Notes under the pieces: model-generated
Seen by the model: only the letters and a program-made list of their open reading frames with translations
The model's database searches: none
Told to the model about the DNA's origin: nothing
From: an uncultured Pelagibacteraceae bacterium
GTDB taxonomy: Bacteria; Pseudomonadota; Alphaproteobacteria; Pelagibacterales; Pelagibacteraceae
NCBI GenBank assembly: GCA_902552985.1
Contig: CACDII010000006.1
Location: 1 to 64,000, forward strand
Length of the DNA stretch: 64,000 nt
Direction: 5' to 3'
Shown here: positions 30,926 through 39,453 of the stretch, one piece after another
Layout of the letters: each line of letters starts with the position of its first letter
How positions within the stretch are numbered: the stretch's first letter is position 1
Made by a program: the position numbers and the translations under genes

Positions 30926-31698
30926 AAAAAAGCCAACAAGAAAAACTATCTGATAAAATAGTTGAAGCCTTTTTAAAAAATAAAACAATTGCACCTCTAC
31001 CAAAAAAACTTACAAAAAAATTAAATAATGCAGATAGATTTAGAAAATTATGTGAAAATAAAATAAAAGAACCAATTATTGGATTTAAAGCTGGAGGAAC
31101 TGCGATTCCAGTAATAAAAAAATTAAAAGAAAAAGAACCTTTTTATGCATCCATATTTAAAAGAAATTTTATTAAAAGCGGAAAAAAAGTTAAAATTAAT
31201 AAATCGATCTTAGGAATTGAATTAGAAGTTTGTTATTTAATTAAAAAAAATTTTTTTAGTTATGAAGGTAAAATAATAAAACAAAATATAACCAGATTCA
31301 TTTCTCATATGGCACCTTGCATTGAAGTCGTGGGATATAGACAAAGAAAAAAAGGAATAACTTCTTTTGGTGATTTATGTAGTGATTTTGGAGCTAATGT
31401 AAAGTTTTTGATTGGTCATAAAAAAAAATTTAAGAAAATAAATATAGGTAATTTAAAAACGAATATTCAAAATAAAAAAATTAAACAAAATGTAAACGGA
31501 AATACTAATACTGTTTATACCAACCCCCTTAACTCACTTACTTTTGTGTTAAAAAAGTTAAAAAAAGATAAAATTACAATGAATAAAGATTTTTATGTAT
31601 TTACAGGTTCAACCATTGGCGTTGTTCCAATACTCAGAAAAGGTCTATACATAGGAAATATAGATAAACTTGGAACAGTAAAAGTTATTATAGTTTAA
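30922..31698 (+). CDS. 2-keto-4-pentenoate hydratase-like protein
   Basis: A 258-residue protein of the fumarylacetoacetate hydrolase/hydratase superfamily. The metal-binding Glu pair expected in the family appears in SILGIELEVCYLIKKNF near residue 95 (GIELEV). An APCIEVVG motif follows near residue 130, and FTGSTIGVVPI near the end corresponds to the family's TGxxxG segment. The N-terminal IVEAFLKNKTIAPLP resembles hydratases of meta-cleavage pathways, but no such pathway is visible nearby. The start overlaps the M23 stop (ATGA). Confidence 0.65.
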   Translation: MKKSQQEKLSDKIVEAFLKNKTIAPLPKKLTKKLNNADRFRKLCENKIKEPIIGFKAGGTAIPVIKKLKEKEPFYASIFKRNFIKSGKKVKINKSILGIELEVCYLIKKNFFSYEGKIIKQNITRFISHMAPCIEVVGYRQRKKGITSFGDLCSDFGANVKFLIGHKKKFKKINIGNLKTNIQNKKIKQNVNGNTNTVYTNPLNSLTFVLKKLKKDKITMNKDFYVFTGSTIGVVPILRKGLYIGNIDKLGTVKVIIV

Positions 31699-32849
31699 TG
31701 AGTCTTCATTTTTCAAAAGAGGAATTTAAATCACGAAAATCTAAAGTTTTAACCTCAATGAAAGAACAAAATATTGATGCTTTATTAATGTTTAGACAGG
31801 AATCTATGTATTGGTTAACTGGTTATGACACATTTGGCTACGTTTTTTTTCAAACCCTAATTTTAGATCAAAAAGGAAATATGATATTATTAACTAGAGC
31901 GCCAGATTTAAGACAAGCACAAAATACCTCTAATATCGAAGATATAAGAATTTGGGTTGATAAAGATAAATCTAACCCAACTAATGATCTTAAAATTATT
32001 TTAGATGAATTAAATCTCAAGGGCAAAAAAATAGGGATTGAGTATGAAGCTTATGGATTAACTGGAAAAAACGCTTTAAAGTTAAATGAAACTCTAGAAA
32101 ACTATTGTGTAATAGAAGACAAATCAACTCTTATCACAAAATTAAGAGTTACTAAATCAAAAGAGGAAATTACTTATGTAAGAAAAGCTGCAGAACTTGC
32201 GGATAAAGCTTTAGATCAAGTTTGGAAACATGCAAAAGCTGGAGTTAGCGAAAGTAAAATTTTAGCAGAAATGCAAAGAGTAATCTTTGAAGGTGACGGG
32301 GATTATCCTGCTAATGAGTTTATAATAGGCTCTGGTCACAATGCTTTACTTTGTAGATATCAGGCAGAAAAAAGGATTCTATCTAAAAATGATCAGTTAA
32401 GTATTGAATGGGCTGGAACTTATAAGCATTATCATTCCGCTATGTTTAGAACAATTATTATAGGAAAATCTAACCCTAAACAAATCAAAATGTATGATGC
32501 ATGCATTGAGGCTTTAACAAATTGTGAAAAAAAATTAATACCAGGAAATTCCGTAGGAGAAGTTTTTAATATTCACGCAAAAACATTTGATGATTTAGGA
32601 TATAATAAAGCAAGAATGAATGCCTGTGGATATTCTTTGGGGGCAACTTTTTCACCAAATTGGATGGATTGGCCAATGCTATATACTGAAAATCCATACG
32701 TAGTAAAGCCAGGTAATGTTTTTTTTATGCACATGATATTAATGGACTCTGTTAATCAATTAGCAATGAACTTGGGTGAAACATATTTAGTTACAGAAAA
32801 TGGTAACGAAAGACTTGGAAAACAAAAACTTGATTTGGTAACTTTATAA
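31698..32849 (+). CDS. M24 family protein without metal ligands (creatinase/ectoine hydrolase-like)
   Basis: A 383-residue pita-bread-fold protein. The N-terminal creatinase domain includes RQESMYWLTGYDTFGY near residue 34. The C-terminal domain has the M24 order of strands, but the two metal-binding aspartates of aminopeptidases are missing: the region reads SIEWAGTYKHYHSAMFRTI near residue 237. This matches creatinase and ectoine hydrolase (DoeA), which hydrolyse C-N bonds without a metal pair. It probably hydrolyses a small amide or cyclic amidine rather than an Xaa-Pro peptide. It starts at the last base of the preceding stop codon. Confidence 0.7.
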   Translation: MSLHFSKEEFKSRKSKVLTSMKEQNIDALLMFRQESMYWLTGYDTFGYVFFQTLILDQKGNMILLTRAPDLRQAQNTSNIEDIRIWVDKDKSNPTNDLKIILDELNLKGKKIGIEYEAYGLTGKNALKLNETLENYCVIEDKSTLITKLRVTKSKEEITYVRKAAELADKALDQVWKHAKAGVSESKILAEMQRVIFEGDGDYPANEFIIGSGHNALLCRYQAEKRILSKNDQLSIEWAGTYKHYHSAMFRTIIIGKSNPKQIKMYDACIEALTNCEKKLIPGNSVGEVFNIHAKTFDDLGYNKARMNACGYSLGATFSPNWMDWPMLYTENPYVVKPGNVFFMHMILMDSVNQLAMNLGETYLVTENGNERLGKQKLDLVTL

Positions 32850-32851
32850 AT

Positions 32852-33070
32852 TTAATAATTCGATTTCGAGTTATTAACCATTTTATTAATCTCTTTTTCA
32901 CATAAAATTTTTGCTTGCTCTGCAGTTAATTCATTAGAGGTTTTTTTTTGGGCTAACATGCACGCTGAGATGGTTTTTTTAAGATTATGACTCTTATATT
33001 GGTCTTTAAATATAAAAAGCAAAACTATTCCAAATATTACTAAGGCTATCATTTTAAAATTATTTGACAT
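32852..33070 (-). CDS. Small single-helix membrane protein, unknown
   Basis: A 72-residue protein with one N-terminal helix (MIALVIFGIVLLFIF) and a hydrophilic C-terminal part with two cysteines (SACMLAQKK and ILCEKEI), likely periplasmic. I recognise no family. It lies nine bases after the FAD oxidoreductase gene on the same strand, so it may be co-transcribed with xsc. It converges with the M24 gene. Confidence 0.6.
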   Translation of the reverse strand: MSNNFKMIALVIFGIVLLFIFKDQYKSHNLKKTISACMLAQKKTSNELTAEQAKILCEKEINKMVNNSKSNY

Positions 33071-33079
33071 ATTTTTAAA

Positions 33080-34384
33080 TCATATTTCATTTCTTGCTTT
33101 AAATCTTTCATAAAATAATCTTAAATATATTCCTATATTTAAAAAAGGCTGAGGTGGTAACCAATTTGGTTTTTTTATCCTTTTTATTGATGATATTTCT
33201 TGGGTATCTTGGTTTAAAATCATTAAAGCTATTTGCTCTCCAAATAAAGTTCCAACTCCAATCCCTGATCCATTATAACAGCCAGCTACGTAAATATTAT
33301 CATCAATTTTGTCAAAAACTTGAGAACTATTTCCACTTCTGCAAACAACTCCTGACCAACTCGACTCAATTAAGTTGTCTGAAATATTTGGGAATCTTTT
33401 TTTTAAACCTATTTGATGTAATTTAATTCTATTTTTCAAATCTTTATTGTTCATAAAATAAGGATTTTTAAGCTCAGCAGTATTTCTAATTAAAATTCTC
33501 CTATCCTTAGTCATTCTTATGGTTGCTCCCATAGGTTTAATAGGTAGTACTCCCCACTCTTTCGGTTCACCTATAGATTTAAATTCATTTTGATTTAAAG
33601 GTCTAGTCATACTTGCAGTAAGTGTTATTGGAAATGTGTACCTAGTTTTAACTTTTTGAGAACTTAAAAAGCCGTTAGTACAAAAAATAATATTATCAGT
33701 TTCAATTGTATTATTTTTAAAAATACAATGAATTTTTTTATTTATTTTATTCCATTTTATTAGATGAGAATTCTCATAAATTTTTACGCTATCTGGAAGT
33801 GTATCGATCATTGCTCTTATAAGTTTTGCTGGATTTAAAAGGATGCCTCCATTAGTATAGACTGCAATTTTGTAAAAATTTGTTCCAAGTTTTTTTTTCA
33901 AATCCTTCTCATATAAAATTCTGTTATTATAACTTAATGATGATAAAATCTTACTGAAGTCCTCTGCTTTTCTACTATCTTTCATTGATGATGAGGCAAA
34001 ATATTTTCCGCACTCATTCCAATCGCAATCTACTTGATATTCTTTAATAAATTTTTTTACTGCTTTAATTCCATGCTCATAAATTTTAACTTTTTCTCTA
34101 TAAGTATTAATATTTTTATTTGAAGTAAAACCATCGTTAAGAGTAGTGTCTACTAGATAACCAGAATTTCTACTGCTCGCTCCCTCTCCAGCTAACTGCG
34201 AGTCAACGATAATTATTTTTTTTCCTTGAGTTAATGTTCCTAATTTTCTAGCAGCTGACAAACCTGTAAAACCAGCTCCGATTATTAAATAATTACATTT
34301 TTCGTTTGTTGATAGTGTTTTTATATTTGTTCTTGGGTGAATGTTGTTAATCCAACCGCATGTTTGGTCGTTTATAACCGACAT
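33080..34384 (-). CDS. FAD-dependent amine oxidoreductase (DAO family)
   Basis: A 434-residue flavoprotein with the dinucleotide-binding motif YLIIGAGFTGLSAARKLG near residue 32. A second FAD contact lies in the GASSRNSGYLVDTTLN region near residue 70, and a C-terminal GxGxG segment near residue 370 (YVAGCYNGSGIGVGTLFGEQ). It resembles gamma-glutamylputrescine oxidoreductase-type enzymes, which convert a primary amine to an aldehyde. It lies only 14 bases after xsc. This suggests it may make sulfoacetaldehyde from taurine, but that substrate is inference from position. Confidence 0.8.
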   Translation of the reverse strand: MSVINDQTCGWINNIHPRTNIKTLSTNEKCNYLIIGAGFTGLSAARKLGTLTQGKKIIIVDSQLAGEGASSRNSGYLVDTTLNDGFTSNKNINTYREKVKIYEHGIKAVKKFIKEYQVDCDWNECGKYFASSSMKDSRKAEDFSKILSSLSYNNRILYEKDLKKKLGTNFYKIAVYTNGGILLNPAKLIRAMIDTLPDSVKIYENSHLIKWNKINKKIHCIFKNNTIETDNIIFCTNGFLSSQKVKTRYTFPITLTASMTRPLNQNEFKSIGEPKEWGVLPIKPMGATIRMTKDRRILIRNTAELKNPYFMNNKDLKNRIKLHQIGLKKRFPNISDNLIESSWSGVVCRSGNSSQVFDKIDDNIYVAGCYNGSGIGVGTLFGEQIALMILNQDTQEISSIKRIKKPNWLPPQPFLNIGIYLRLFYERFKARNEI

Positions 34385-34398
34385 AAAAGTTTTTTCGG

Positions 34399-36180
34399 TT
34401 AAATCAAGGATTTTTGATGTTCCATATCTTCTTTTTTAATACCTGCGACTTTAACTGGTTTTTTCATTGCATCTCTTCTAAATGGTTCGCCTAATTCTTG
34501 ATTTAAAATAACTTCTATAAAAGTTGTAATTCCTTTTTTTTGATCCTCACATGATTGCTTGATCGCTTTAGTAGTTTCTTCCATCGTTTTTACTGTTACA
34601 CCTTTTAAACCACAAGCGATTGCAACTTTTGAATAGCTTAATTCAGGATCTAGTTCTGTTCCAATAAAATTATCATCAAACCAAAGTATGGAATTTCTTT
34701 TTTCTGCACCCCATTGGTAGTTTCTAAAAATTACCATAGTGATTGCTGGCCATTCTTTTCTCGCACATGAACTCATTTCATTCATACTTATTCCAAATGC
34801 ACCATCTCCTGCAAAACCTATCACAGGTGTATTTGGACAGCCAATTTTAGCTCCTAAAATTGACGGAAATCCATAACCGCAAGGACCGAACAAACCTGGT
34901 GCTAAATATTTTCTCCCTTTTTCAAATGTTGGATAAGCATTTCCAATAGCGCAGTTATTTCCTATATCGCTAGATATAATTGCATCATCCGGAATTGCAA
35001 CTTGAATGGCTCTCCAAGCTTGTCTAGGGGACATTCTATCTTTATCTCTTTCTCTTGCTTCTTTATTCCATACTGTTCCAGGATCATCTTCCTCATGATC
35101 TAAACCACTTAATGTTTGTAGCCATGCCGATTTAGTTTGATGAATTAAATTTTTTCTTTCTTCTCTGCCATTATCTCCAGCCTTTTCTGATAATTTTTCT
35201 AATAATTGTTGGGATACCATTTTTGCATCTCCACAAATACCAACGGTAACTTTTTTTGTTAAACCTATTCTATCTGGATTCATATCCACTTGAATAATAG
35301 AAGCTTTTTTTGGCCAATAATCGATACCATAGCCTGGTAAAGTTGAAAAAGGATTCAGTCTTGTTCCTAATGCTAAAACAACATCTGCTTTAGAAATTAA
35401 TTGCATTGCAGCTTTTGATCCATTGTAACCTAACGGTCCAACAGCTAAAGAATGACTTCCTGGAAAACTATCATTATGTTGATAACCACTACATACAGGT
35501 GCATCTAGTTTTTCAGCAAGTTTTTTGCAGTTTTCTATTGCATCACCTATCACAACTCCAGCGCCTGATAATATTACTGGAAATTTTGCCTCAGATAATA
35601 ATTTTGCTGCTCTATGGATTGCATCTTTTCCACCTCCTTGTCTCTCAAATCTTACAATTGGAGGTAAATCAATATCAATAACTTGTGTCCAAAAATCTCT
35701 AGGAACATTTATTTGTGCAGGAGCAGATCCTCTAAAAGCTTTTTCTATAACTCTATTTAATACCTCTGCCATTCTTGAAGGATCTCTTACTTCTTCCTGA
35801 TAACAAACCATATCTTTAAATAGATTCATTTGTTCAACTTCTTGAAACCCTCCTTGACCCATTGTTTTATTAGCTGCTTGAGGTGTTACTAATAATAATG
35901 GTGTATGATTCCAATATGCAGTTTTAATTGGTGTTACCAAACCAGTTATTCCTGGACCGTTTTGAGCTATGACCATTGACATTTTACCTGTTGCTCTAGT
36001 ATAGCCGTCAGCTATCAGTCCACCATTTGTTTCATGGGCAACATCCCAGAATGTTATTCCAGCTTTTGGAAACAGATCTGATATAGGCATAAATGCAGAG
36101 CCTATTATTCCAAATGCGTGTTCTATTCCGTGTTTTTGAAGAACTTTAATAAAAGCCTCTTCAGTTGTCATTTTGGTCAT
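34399..36180 (-). CDS. xsc: Sulfoacetaldehyde acetyltransferase
   Basis: Thiamine diphosphate enzyme that converts sulfoacetaldehyde plus phosphate to acetyl phosphate and sulfite, 593 residues. Recognised from the N-terminal block GIEHAFGIIGSAFMPISDLF and the diagnostic stretches KTAYWNHTPLLLVTPQAANK and GQGGFQEVEQMNLFKDMVCY. The ThDP-binding GDGAFGISMNEMSS segment lies near residue 455. This block pattern separates Xsc from acetolactate synthase. The start could also be the ATG three codons later. It is divergent from suyA with a 90-base spacer. Confidence 0.94.
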   Translation of the reverse strand: MTKMTTEEAFIKVLQKHGIEHAFGIIGSAFMPISDLFPKAGITFWDVAHETNGGLIADGYTRATGKMSMVIAQNGPGITGLVTPIKTAYWNHTPLLLVTPQAANKTMGQGGFQEVEQMNLFKDMVCYQEEVRDPSRMAEVLNRVIEKAFRGSAPAQINVPRDFWTQVIDIDLPPIVRFERQGGGKDAIHRAAKLLSEAKFPVILSGAGVVIGDAIENCKKLAEKLDAPVCSGYQHNDSFPGSHSLAVGPLGYNGSKAAMQLISKADVVLALGTRLNPFSTLPGYGIDYWPKKASIIQVDMNPDRIGLTKKVTVGICGDAKMVSQQLLEKLSEKAGDNGREERKNLIHQTKSAWLQTLSGLDHEEDDPGTVWNKEARERDKDRMSPRQAWRAIQVAIPDDAIISSDIGNNCAIGNAYPTFEKGRKYLAPGLFGPCGYGFPSILGAKIGCPNTPVIGFAGDGAFGISMNEMSSCARKEWPAITMVIFRNYQWGAEKRNSILWFDDNFIGTELDPELSYSKVAIACGLKGVTVKTMEETTKAIKQSCEDQKKGITTFIEVILNQELGEPFRRDAMKKPVKVAGIKKEDMEHQKSLI

Positions 36181-36270
36181 ATATAAAATCTTTCTAAATA
36201 TAATTTTATTTATTATTTTTAATGATTAATATATAAGATCTACCAAAATTCAAATAAAGAAATCGTCACA

Positions 36271-36558
36271 ATGGCAAATACAGATATAATAATACATGAC
36301 CAAAAGGACAATGTTGGTGTTGTAGTTATTGAAAAAATTAAGCCAAATCAAGATTGTAGTTGCTGGGTTATGGAAAATGACTCTTCAGTAAATATTAAAT
36401 CTATAAGTGAAATACTCTTGGGTCATAAAATTGCTATGATTGATTTTAAAGAAGGTGATACAATTATAAAATATGGTCATGATATTGGTAAAGTTGTTAA
36501 GTCTATAAAAAAAGGTGAGCATGTTCATGTTCACAATGTTAAAACAAAAAAGTGGTAG
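36271..36558 (+). CDS. suyA: (2R)-sulfolactate sulfo-lyase, small subunit
   Basis: A 95-residue protein with an SAF-like fold, the small-subunit type of the altronate dehydratase family. The pattern CSCWVMEND near residue 30, the [20 protein letters not shown] segment near residue 50, and [10 protein letters not shown] at the end fit SuyA/UxaA-N proteins. Together with SuyB it splits sulfolactate into pyruvate and sulfite. The sulfolactate role is favoured over altronate because it sits beside xsc, tauE and apr genes. Confidence 0.82.
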   Translation: MANTDIIIHDQKDNVGVVVIEKIKPNQDCSCWVMENDSSVNIKSISEILLGHKIAMIDFKEGDTIIKYGHDIGKVVKSIKKGEHVHVHNVKTKKW

Positions 36559-36559
36559 T

Positions 36560-37726
36560 ATGGAAATTCCAAAAAGTTTTTTAGGTTATAAAAGAGAAAA
36601 TGGTAGAGTTGGAACAAGAAACCATGTGGTAATTTTGCCTGTAGATGATATTTCAAATGCATGTGCTGAGGCCGTCGCCAATAATATCAAAGGCACTTTT
36701 GCAATACCTCATGCTTATGGAAGGTTACAATTTGGAGCTGATTTAGAATTATTTTTTGACACAATGATTGGAACTGGAAAAAATCCAAATGTTGCAGCAT
36801 GTGTTGTTATTGGCATAGAGCCAAAATGGACTAAAAGAATTGTTGATGCAATTGCTACAACTGGAAAACCAGTTGAAGGTTTTAGTATTGAGGGTGCTGG
36901 TGATATAAAAACTATAATGAAAGCTTCTCAAAAAGCACAAGAATTTTCTCAATGGGCTTCAGAAAAACAAAGAGAAGAATGTCCTCTAAGTGATCTTTGG
37001 ATCTCTGTAAAATGTGGAGAGTCAGATACGACTTCAGGAATGGCGGCTAACCCAGCTGTTGGAAACTTAATGGACAAGCTAGAACCATTAGGGGTTCATT
37101 TATGTTTTGGAGAAACTTCTGAACTTACTGGAGCTGAAAAAGTTTGTGCATCAAGAGGTGCTACAGAAGAAGCTTCAAAAAAGTTTATGAAAACATGGAG
37201 CGACTATAATGATTTTATACTTAAAGAAGCAACAAATGATCTCTCTGAAAGTCAACCTACTGCTGGTAATATTGCTGGTGGTCTTACTACAATTGAAGAA
37301 AAAGCCTTTGGTAATTTTCAAAAAATTGGATCAAGAAAGTTTATTGATGTTTTAACTCCTGCCGAAGAACCAAAAAAAGGTCCAGGTCTATATTTTATGG
37401 ATACATCCTCTGCTGCTGGAGAGTGTTTAACTTTACAGGCAGCTGCAGGATTTAATATACATTTATTTCCAACAGGACAAGGAAACATCATTGGGAATGC
37501 TATAGAACCAGTCGTTAAGTTAACAGGAAACCCTAGCACAGCAATAAATATGAAAGAACATATTGATTTAGATGTTTCTAAAATTTTAAAAAGAGAAATG
37601 AATATGGATCAAGCAGGCGATGAATTGATAAAAACAACAATTAGAGCTGCTAGTGGTCGTTTAACTTGTGCTGAAGTGTTAGGTCATAAAGAGTTTATTA
37701 TGACCAAATTATTTAGAAGTGCATAA
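36560..37726 (+). CDS. suyB: (2R)-sulfolactate sulfo-lyase, large subunit
   Basis: A 388-residue protein of the altronate dehydratase large-subunit (UxaA) family. The start is taken at ATG 36560, giving [20 protein letters not shown], the standard N-terminus; an upstream in-frame ATG at 36515 lies within suyA. Family motifs include [20 protein letters not shown] near residue 153 and [18 protein letters not shown] near residue 190, with cysteines suited to an iron-sulfur site. It follows suyA by one base and ends three bases before the convergent tauE gene. Confidence 0.85.
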   Translation: MEIPKSFLGYKRENGRVGTRNHVVILPVDDISNACAEAVANNIKGTFAIPHAYGRLQFGADLELFFDTMIGTGKNPNVAACVVIGIEPKWTKRIVDAIATTGKPVEGFSIEGAGDIKTIMKASQKAQEFSQWASEKQREECPLSDLWISVKCGESDTTSGMAANPAVGNLMDKLEPLGVHLCFGETSELTGAEKVCASRGATEEASKKFMKTWSDYNDFILKEATNDLSESQPTAGNIAGGLTTIEEKAFGNFQKIGSRKFIDVLTPAEEPKKGPGLYFMDTSSAAGECLTLQAAAGFNIHLFPTGQGNIIGNAIEPVVKLTGNPSTAINMKEHIDLDVSKILKREMNMDQAGDELIKTTIRAASGRLTCAEVLGHKEFIMTKLFRSA

Positions 37727-37729
37727 GGT

Positions 37730-38815
37730 TTAAGCTTTGGGTTTTTCCAGTAATTTTTTTCTTAAATCTGAAAAAAATCTTCTAACTATCGCTGCACCAA
37801 CTCCTAAAACCAAGGCAAGTGTAATTGAGGCTAGTCCATATAAAACAGGAACTTCATCTGAAAGTTTTTTAACAAATTGTGAAACTGGTCCAAGAGCTTT
37901 TGTTCCATTATTTATACTCATCGTAACTGTTTCTTCAGAAAAAAAACTATCGTAAGCTATTGCAATTCCAACTAACAATAAAAGTATAGCTAAAATCGTT
38001 TTGAATTGTGAGCTATCAACTTTTTCACCGATCTTTTGTCCTATTTGTACGCCTAATATTGAACCTAATATTAAAACTGTTACTAAAATTAAATCTATTG
38101 AGCCATAGTTAAAAGCATGAAGAATAGTTACAATTGCACTAATAAAAATAGTCACAAATAAAGAAGTGCCGGGAATTAATTTAGTAGGCATTCCAATAAT
38201 ATAAATCATTGCAGGAACTAAAATGAAAGCTCCTCCAATACCCATAATCGCTGCAATAAATCCAACTAATAAACCAATAATTATTGGAGTGAATATACTT
38301 TCGTATAACCTTGATTTTTTAAATCTCATTCTAAATGGCAAACCATGAATCCAATAGTGGGAGTGTAATTTTTGTTTTAAAATTATTTTTTTTCTAGCTC
38401 TATCAATTTCACTTACTCCTTGGACTAACATCATAGTTCCGATAATTGCCAGTATGTACATATAAGATAGTGAAATAACTATATTAATTTTTCCAATGTC
38501 TTGAAAATAAGTAAAAGTTACAATTCCAAGAACTGTACCAACCGATCCACCGGCTACAATCATCAAACCCATCTTATAATCTAATGTTCCTTTTAAATAA
38601 TGAGTAGTCGAACCGGATATTGATGTTCCTAATATATTGTTTGCTTCATTTGGAACTGCATATGCAGGAGGAATTCCTAAAAAAATCAAAAAAGGTGTCA
38701 TTAAAAAACCGCCTCCAACTCCAAATAATCCTGACAAAATTCCAACAACTAAGCTAAGAGTGAAAATTAGTGGCAAACTTACAAAAACTTCTGCAATTGG
38801 AAGAAAATATTCCAT
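37730..38815 (-). CDS. tauE: TauE/SafE family sulfite/sulfoacetate exporter
   Basis: A 361-residue membrane protein with two related halves: VGILSGLFGVGGGFLMTPFL near residue 24 and VGFIAAIMGIGGAFILVPAM near residue 188. These are the GxGGG repeats of the TauE/SafE family. It is longer than the usual 250 residues because of a charged loop (near residues 145-175) and a C-terminal extension. Relatives beside sulfonate genes export sulfite. Its placement three bases from suyB in convergent orientation supports that role. Confidence 0.85.
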   Translation of the reverse strand: MEYFLPIAEVFVSLPLIFTLSLVVGILSGLFGVGGGFLMTPFLIFLGIPPAYAVPNEANNILGTSISGSTTHYLKGTLDYKMGLMIVAGGSVGTVLGIVTFTYFQDIGKINIVISLSYMYILAIIGTMMLVQGVSEIDRARKKIILKQKLHSHYWIHGLPFRMRFKKSRLYESIFTPIIIGLLVGFIAAIMGIGGAFILVPAMIYIIGMPTKLIPGTSLFVTIFISAIVTILHAFNYGSIDLILVTVLILGSILGVQIGQKIGEKVDSSQFKTILAILLLLVGIAIAYDSFFSEETVTMSINNGTKALGPVSQFVKKLSDEVPVLYGLASITLALVLGVGAAIVRRFFSDLRKKLLEKPKA

Positions 38816-38881
38816 GAGTTATAATTATTCCTCTAGAATATTAAAGTCAACTAAATGGTAAAAAAAGATTAAAATTTTAAA

Positions 38882-39031
38882 TTAAACTATATTAAAAAAA
38901 GTGCCTGCAACAATTACAAACCAGTAAACAGCTAAACCAAAATAAATTACTGTTTTTGATGATAAATTAATAAAATTTTCTGGAATAAACTTAATAATTT
39001 TTTTTATGTTTTTGTTTAAATTATCAAGCAT
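38882..39031 (-). CDS. 49-residue membrane micro-protein beside apr genes
   Basis: A short frame of 49 codons in the gap between tauE and the apr block. It has an amphipathic basic N-terminus (NLNKNIKKIIKFIPENFINL) and one clear transmembrane segment (VIYFGLAVYWFVIVAGTFF). I recognise no family. It lies on the same strand as apr, 62 bases after the 116-residue gene. Coding is supported by the sharply bipartite composition and the clean frame, not by homology. Confidence 0.5.
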   Translation of the reverse strand: MLDNLNKNIKKIIKFIPENFINLSSKTVIYFGLAVYWFVIVAGTFFNIV

Positions 39032-39093
39032 AAATTTGAATTACACCTACAGATCAAAATTTGCAAGCTTAATTTCTATAATTAAGAATTTTT

Positions 39094-39444
39094 TTAAAAT
39101 ATCGTAGCTCCAAAAACCTTTGTCAGACCACCTTCCTCTCCTAGAACAAGACGACCTAGAAAATCTCCCGGTATCTTGGTACTAGTCTGTTTGTAAAGAA
39201 TAGTAATATATTGTCCTCTTCTTAAACATCCGATGGGTTTATATTCATTGGATAATGTTGAAATGAGCTCATTACTCGCCCATTGTTTGCCCAGCTCAAC
39301 TTCATTTGCTCCATAAAGCATTTGTGAAGAAAAATCCTTAGTAAAGCTCCCATAATCTTTCATGTTTGAAGATTTGATTAGATTTACCCAGATTGGATCA
39401 GCTATTTTAAAAATTTCTTCGTCAGACTTATCAAGAAGACTCAT
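39094..39444 (-). CDS. Unknown protein encoded downstream of aprA
   Basis: A 116-residue soluble protein that I cannot place in a family. It has no signal peptide or membrane segment. Visible features are a helical N-terminal half (DEEIFKIADPIWVNLIKSS) and a beta-rich C-terminal half with GCLRRGQYITILYKQTST and GDFLGRLVLGEEGG. It starts nine bases after the aprA stop on the same strand, so it is very likely co-translated with the APS reductase. It could be an assembly or accessory factor; that is a guess from position only. Confidence 0.8.
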   Translation of the reverse strand: MSLLDKSDEEIFKIADPIWVNLIKSSNMKDYGSFTKDFSSQMLYGANEVELGKQWASNELISTLSNEYKPIGCLRRGQYITILYKQTSTKIPGDFLGRLVLGEEGGLTKVFGATIF

Positions 39445-39453
39445 TAATTTTTT

